Of a stretch of 64,000 bases of DNA, positions 63,583 through 64,000 are shown piece by piece. Source of the stretch: Phenylobacterium glaciei. GTDB taxonomy: Bacteria; Pseudomonadota; Alphaproteobacteria; Caulobacterales; Caulobacteraceae. The stretch is taken from NCBI RefSeq assembly GCF_016772415.1, contig NZ_JAGSGD010000001.1:2257501-2321500 (forward strand), in the 5' to 3' direction. The notes beneath the pieces are model-generated. The model worked only from the letters and a program-made list of their open reading frames with translations, did not search any database and was not told where the DNA came from. The position numbers and the translations under genes were made by a program. How positions within the stretch are numbered: the stretch's first letter is position 1; each line of letters opens with the position of its first letter.

Positions 63583-63756
63583 ATCGACACCGACCGGACC
63601 ACTGTCCGCTACCAGGCCACGCGCCCGGATGACGCGGCCTTGCGCGAACGCCTGAAAGCGCTGGCCCAGGAACGCCGGCGCTTCGGCTATCGGCGACTGC
63701 ACGTGCTGTTGCGGCGGGAAGGCCAAGTGTTCAACAGGAAGCGGGTGCAACGGATC
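63583..63756 (+). pseudogene. Internal fragment of an IS3-family OrfB transposase
   Basis: TTVRYQATRPDDAALRERLK, LAQERRRFGYRRLHVLLRRE and QVFNRKRVQRI match the region around the start of the IS3 OrfB integrase domain. No catalytic DDE residue is included. Sequence before and after is unrelated. May come from the same family as the OrfA stub at 58,551. Confidence 0.8.
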
Positions 63757-63872
63757 GGGGCGGGCGCAGCCCACGCGATGGCGATATGCGCAATTATCCG
63801 GTATCTGGTCTTCAGCCTGGTTCTGCGCGCCCCTAGCAGGTGGTCCCACGGGTTAGGCGAAGCGTTGAAGGT

Positions 63873-63909
63873 CGGGTTTCGGACCCGAACCCAACGGTGA
63901 GAACCGACC
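63873..63909 (+). repeat. Dispersed 37-bp repeat, copy B
   Basis: Second copy of the unit at 49099-49135 (28 of 37 identical). It ends exactly one base before the IS-like end at 63910. Confidence 0.6.
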
Positions 63910-64000
63910 GAGGCTGAGTAAAAACGCGTTTGCCGTGTTGAGATGGGCGTTCGGCGGCGGGTTGGTGTTGAGTTCGACGGCTTGGATCAGCGTCGAACGG
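63910..64000 (+). mobile_element. Left end of a further IS, cut by the window edge
   Basis: GAGGCTGAGTAAAAACGCG (63910-63928) matches the left terminal repeat of the IS at 56857 in 18 of 19 positions. The sequence inside differs, so it is a related but different element that continues past base 64000. Confidence 0.55.

Overview
The window is high-GC alphaproteobacterial DNA. Gene order and family content fit Caulobacteraceae, most likely Phenylobacterium or Caulobacter: a pdhC-lpd pair, dusB-ntrB-ntrC-ntrY-ntrX-dat-hfq-hflX in one run, ispDF as a fusion, lipA next to a COQ10-like gene, and a TTGACG-type promoter. This placement is inference; there is no rRNA or tRNA in the window to confirm it.

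Bases 1-44,100 are dense, ordinary chromosome. 1-3.4 kb carries pyruvate dehydrogenase E2 and E3 with a glutathione peroxidase between them. The E2 gene has a 161-bp palindromic repeat inside its linker codons. 3.4-9.2 kb holds a MgtC/DUF4010 membrane protein, a thiolase, DoxX, an acyl-activating enzyme and an alpha/beta-hydrolase-like lipoprotein that lacks its nucleophile serine. 9.2-14.7 kb holds lipA, a COQ10-like gene, a cinA-like gene, a membrane/spermidine-synthase fusion and ispDF. 14.8-24.9 kb is the nitrogen-control cluster: DusB, two sensor/regulator pairs NtrBC and NtrYX (both regulators lack the GAFTGA loop), then D-amino-acid transaminase, Hfq and HflX. 25-34 kb carries an MFS-mazG-winged-helix operon, small hypothetical genes, cspA and a LolD/FtsX-type ABC exporter with an AttH-like lipocalin. 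34-44 kb carries GST/HxlR, a flavin monooxygenase, purN, MBL hydrolase, tatD, holB, tmk, rlpA and an amidohydrolase.

From 44,280 to the right edge the DNA is accessory. It starts with a P4-like tyrosine integrase, followed by a short phage-type block: hypothetical, excisionase-like, DUF1376 replication-like protein, and an overlapping pair ending in an HGG-motif protein. Next is a complete IS1182-like element (49,179-50,699). Then comes a secreted-enzyme block: lipoprotein, trypsin-like protease and LysM-like/subtilisin protease in one tight operon, facing a Tat-exported tyrosinase. A second IS1182-like element with a 4-bp target duplication (56,857-58,427) follows. The remainder is a patchwork of IS3 and other transposase remnants, an orphan gene with a PD-(D/E)XK-like pattern, a phage-type adenine methyltransferase beside a small possible DNA-binding protein, a leader-minigene-coupled protein with an internal duplication, a truncated SRAP gene, and a membrane-anchored His-rich protein. 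No right-hand attachment site was found, so the island probably runs past the window.

The strongest candidates for something undescribed are the lipoprotein/trypsin/LysM-subtilisin operon with its facing tyrosinase, the same-DNA two-frame overlap at 48,700-48,905, and the in-frame palindrome in pdhC.
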